Part shown: positions 62,960 to 64,000 of the stretch, in pieces | Numbering within the stretch: position 1 is the first letter of the stretch | Layout of the letters: every line of letters starts with the position of its first letter | From: Sorangium cellulosum | GTDB taxonomy: Bacteria; Myxococcota_A; Polyangia; Polyangiales; Polyangiaceae | Assembly (NCBI RefSeq): GCF_002950945.1 | Contig: NZ_CP012673.1 | Span: 1,860,001 to 1,924,000, forward strand | Direction: 5' to 3' | DNA length: 64,000 bases | The notes under the pieces: model-generated | The model's input: the letters and a program-made list of their open reading frames with translations, nothing else | Databases searched by the model: none | What the model was told of the DNA's origin: nothing | Program-made: the position numbers and the translations under genes

Positions 62960-63970
62960 TCACCCGCGCGGAAAATCCTCGGTTGCCTCGAGCCGCGCCC
63001 GGCGGTGCTCGAGCTGCACCAGGCCGTAGCTCACGCTCATCCTCCAGAGCAGCCGCACCTCGGCGGCCTCGGCGTCGATGTCGACCGCATCGAGCGCCGG
63101 CACGATCCGCTCGGACGTGCCGCCCACGGCGACCGCCACCGCCACGGGCGGCGCCGGCGCCTCGAACACCAGCGCCTCCCCGCCGGGCCGCATCCCGAAG
63201 AGCGCGATCCGCGTGCCGGGCGGGATCGCGTCGAACGTCGTCCGCGGCGCCGCCCGGCTCGTGAGCTTGCTGGTGCCGCCGGGGTCGAACTGCTGATCGT
63301 GCCATACGGACGCCGCGCGCAGCCCGCCCCAGAGCGGGTACGGCGCGAAGCAGACCGGCTCCGGGCGGTCGTCCCAGCGCCGGATGAGCTGCTCCGGGTG
63401 CTCCAGCTGCGGCAGCGGCCGATCGAGCGCGCGCGCCGCGTCGGTGGCGAACCCCTTGCCCTCGAAGTTGTGGGGATACCCGCCCTCGTGCTCCGGCAGG
63501 AACGCCTCGCCGCCCCCGTCTTCCTCGTCGAGCCGCACGACCCGCGCCGGCTCCTGCACGACGCCGCCGTACGCGTTCTGCCAGCTCATCTCGACCCGTT
63601 CGAACGCGAGCGGCGCGCTCGGCGTGAGCCCCCCGCCGAGCGCGCGCTGCCACACGCGCGGCCCATACGCGACGATCGCCGCGTCGCGGTCGCCCACCCG
63701 CAGCACCGCCGTGGCCTCGCGCGCGCGCGCTTCTTTCGGGTAGACGAACCCGGTGGCGCACACCGAGGCGACGCTCTTCTGGAGCATCCCGTCGTGCGGG
63801 TACGGCAGCTCCGGATCGAGCAGGAGCGGCCGCTGCGCGGGCGCGAGCGCGAGCCGCCCGCCGGCGATGCGGTAGGTGATCGCGGCGAGGAAGATCGCCG
63901 TCACCCGGTCGTCCTCCTCCGCGTTCGGGATCATCGCCGCGGGCAGGGGCGTGTCGTTCCAGAAGCGCAT
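62960..63970 (-). CDS. DUF2169 family protein upstream of the RHS effector
   Basis: The protein has 336 residues from the ATG at 63970, 21 bases upstream of the RHS start on the same strand. Family motifs are MRFWNDTPLPAAMIPNAEED, KSVASVCATGFVYPKEA, FERVEMSWQNAYGG and PEPVCFAPYPLWGGLRAASV. Tight linkage suggests it is the dedicated adaptor or chaperone that loads this RHS protein onto the secretion spike. It is the third DUF2169 member in the window. Confidence 0.88.
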   Translation of the reverse strand: MRFWNDTPLPAAMIPNAEEDDRVTAIFLAAITYRIAGGRLALAPAQRPLLLDPELPYPHDGMLQKSVASVCATGFVYPKEARAREATAVLRVGDRDAAIVAYGPRVWQRALGGGLTPSAPLAFERVEMSWQNAYGGVVQEPARVVRLDEEDGGGEAFLPEHEGGYPHNFEGKGFATDAARALDRPLPQLEHPEQLIRRWDDRPEPVCFAPYPLWGGLRAASVWHDQQFDPGGTSKLTSRAAPRTTFDAIPPGTRIALFGMRPGGEALVFEAPAPPVAVAVAVGGTSERIVPALDAVDIDAEAAEVRLLWRMSVSYGLVQLEHRRARLEATEDFPRG

Positions 63971-63978
63971 GGCGGCCG

Positions 63979-64000
63979 TCAGTTGAGCTTGATGACGCCC
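63979..64000 (-). CDS. C-terminal end of an upstream gene (partial)
   Basis: Only the last six codons and the stop are inside the window; on the minus strand they read GVIKLN-stop, ending 8 bases before the ATG of the DUF2169 gene. The close spacing suggests the same operon. The product cannot be identified from six residues; in this context a spike or PAAR/VgrG-type protein is possible. Confidence 0.45.

Overview
The window is very GC-rich (visibly around 70% or more, with almost every third codon position G or C). Its gene content is typical of a large-genome myxobacterium of the Sorangium/Polyangiaceae type. The pointers are several eukaryotic-like Ser/Thr kinases, two giant kinase-ATPase-histidine kinase hybrids, DUF1552/DUF1592 heme proteins, DUF4215 cysteine-rich repeats with a P domain, SBBP-repeat lipoproteins, and DUF2169/DUF3540/RHS type VI secretion genes. 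The species assignment is inference. No rRNA, tRNA, CRISPR array, phage or intact insertion sequence was recognised.

Layout. 1-6.0 kb: a DUF1552/DUF1592 pair (minus strand), then an outer-membrane-like protein and an SBBP-repeat lipoprotein (plus). 6.3-20.0 kb: a glycan region with five glycosyltransferases, an RND/MMPL-type exporter, a secreted GH31 glycosidase and a membrane-anchored Ser/Thr kinase. 20.1-30.5 kb: mixed genes, namely a GuaB1-type GMP reductase, a STAS-like protein, a lipoprotein, a cysteine-rich surface protein, RNase HI, a monomeric NADP isocitrate dehydrogenase beside the remnant of a dimeric one, a SurA-like chaperone and a YkgJ-type protein. 30.9-46.0 kb: two paralogous giant hybrid kinases around a GH43 glycosidase gene and a receiver-STAS regulator. 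46.1-50.3 kb: a barrel-like lipoprotein, a pseudokinase-PEGA protein and 2,3-BPG-independent phosphoglycerate mutase. 50.5-53.9 kb: a Uma2 nuclease-like protein and a bacteriophytochrome/response regulator pair. 54.0-64.0 kb: a type VI secretion accessory and effector block with three DUF2169 proteins, a DUF3540 protein, a 1418-residue RHS effector and a DUF4240-like putative immunity protein.

How the parts work together. The clearest functional unit is the last one: a DUF2169 loader, an RHS effector whose 150-residue tip looks like a GIY-YIG nuclease, and the likely immunity gene just downstream. A second unit is the glycosyltransferase/exporter cluster, likely making and exporting a glycolipid or polysaccharide. 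A third is signalling: hybrid kinases, a STAS regulator and a phytochrome.

Other points of interest are a candidate LacI-type operator over the GH43 promoter, a 33-bp-arm inverted repeat behind the phosphoglycerate mutase operon, a 33-bp tandem repeat between two divergent genes, and -10 hexamers placed so close to three start codons that leaderless transcripts are likely. Functions come from motif recognition by eye; no database search was run.
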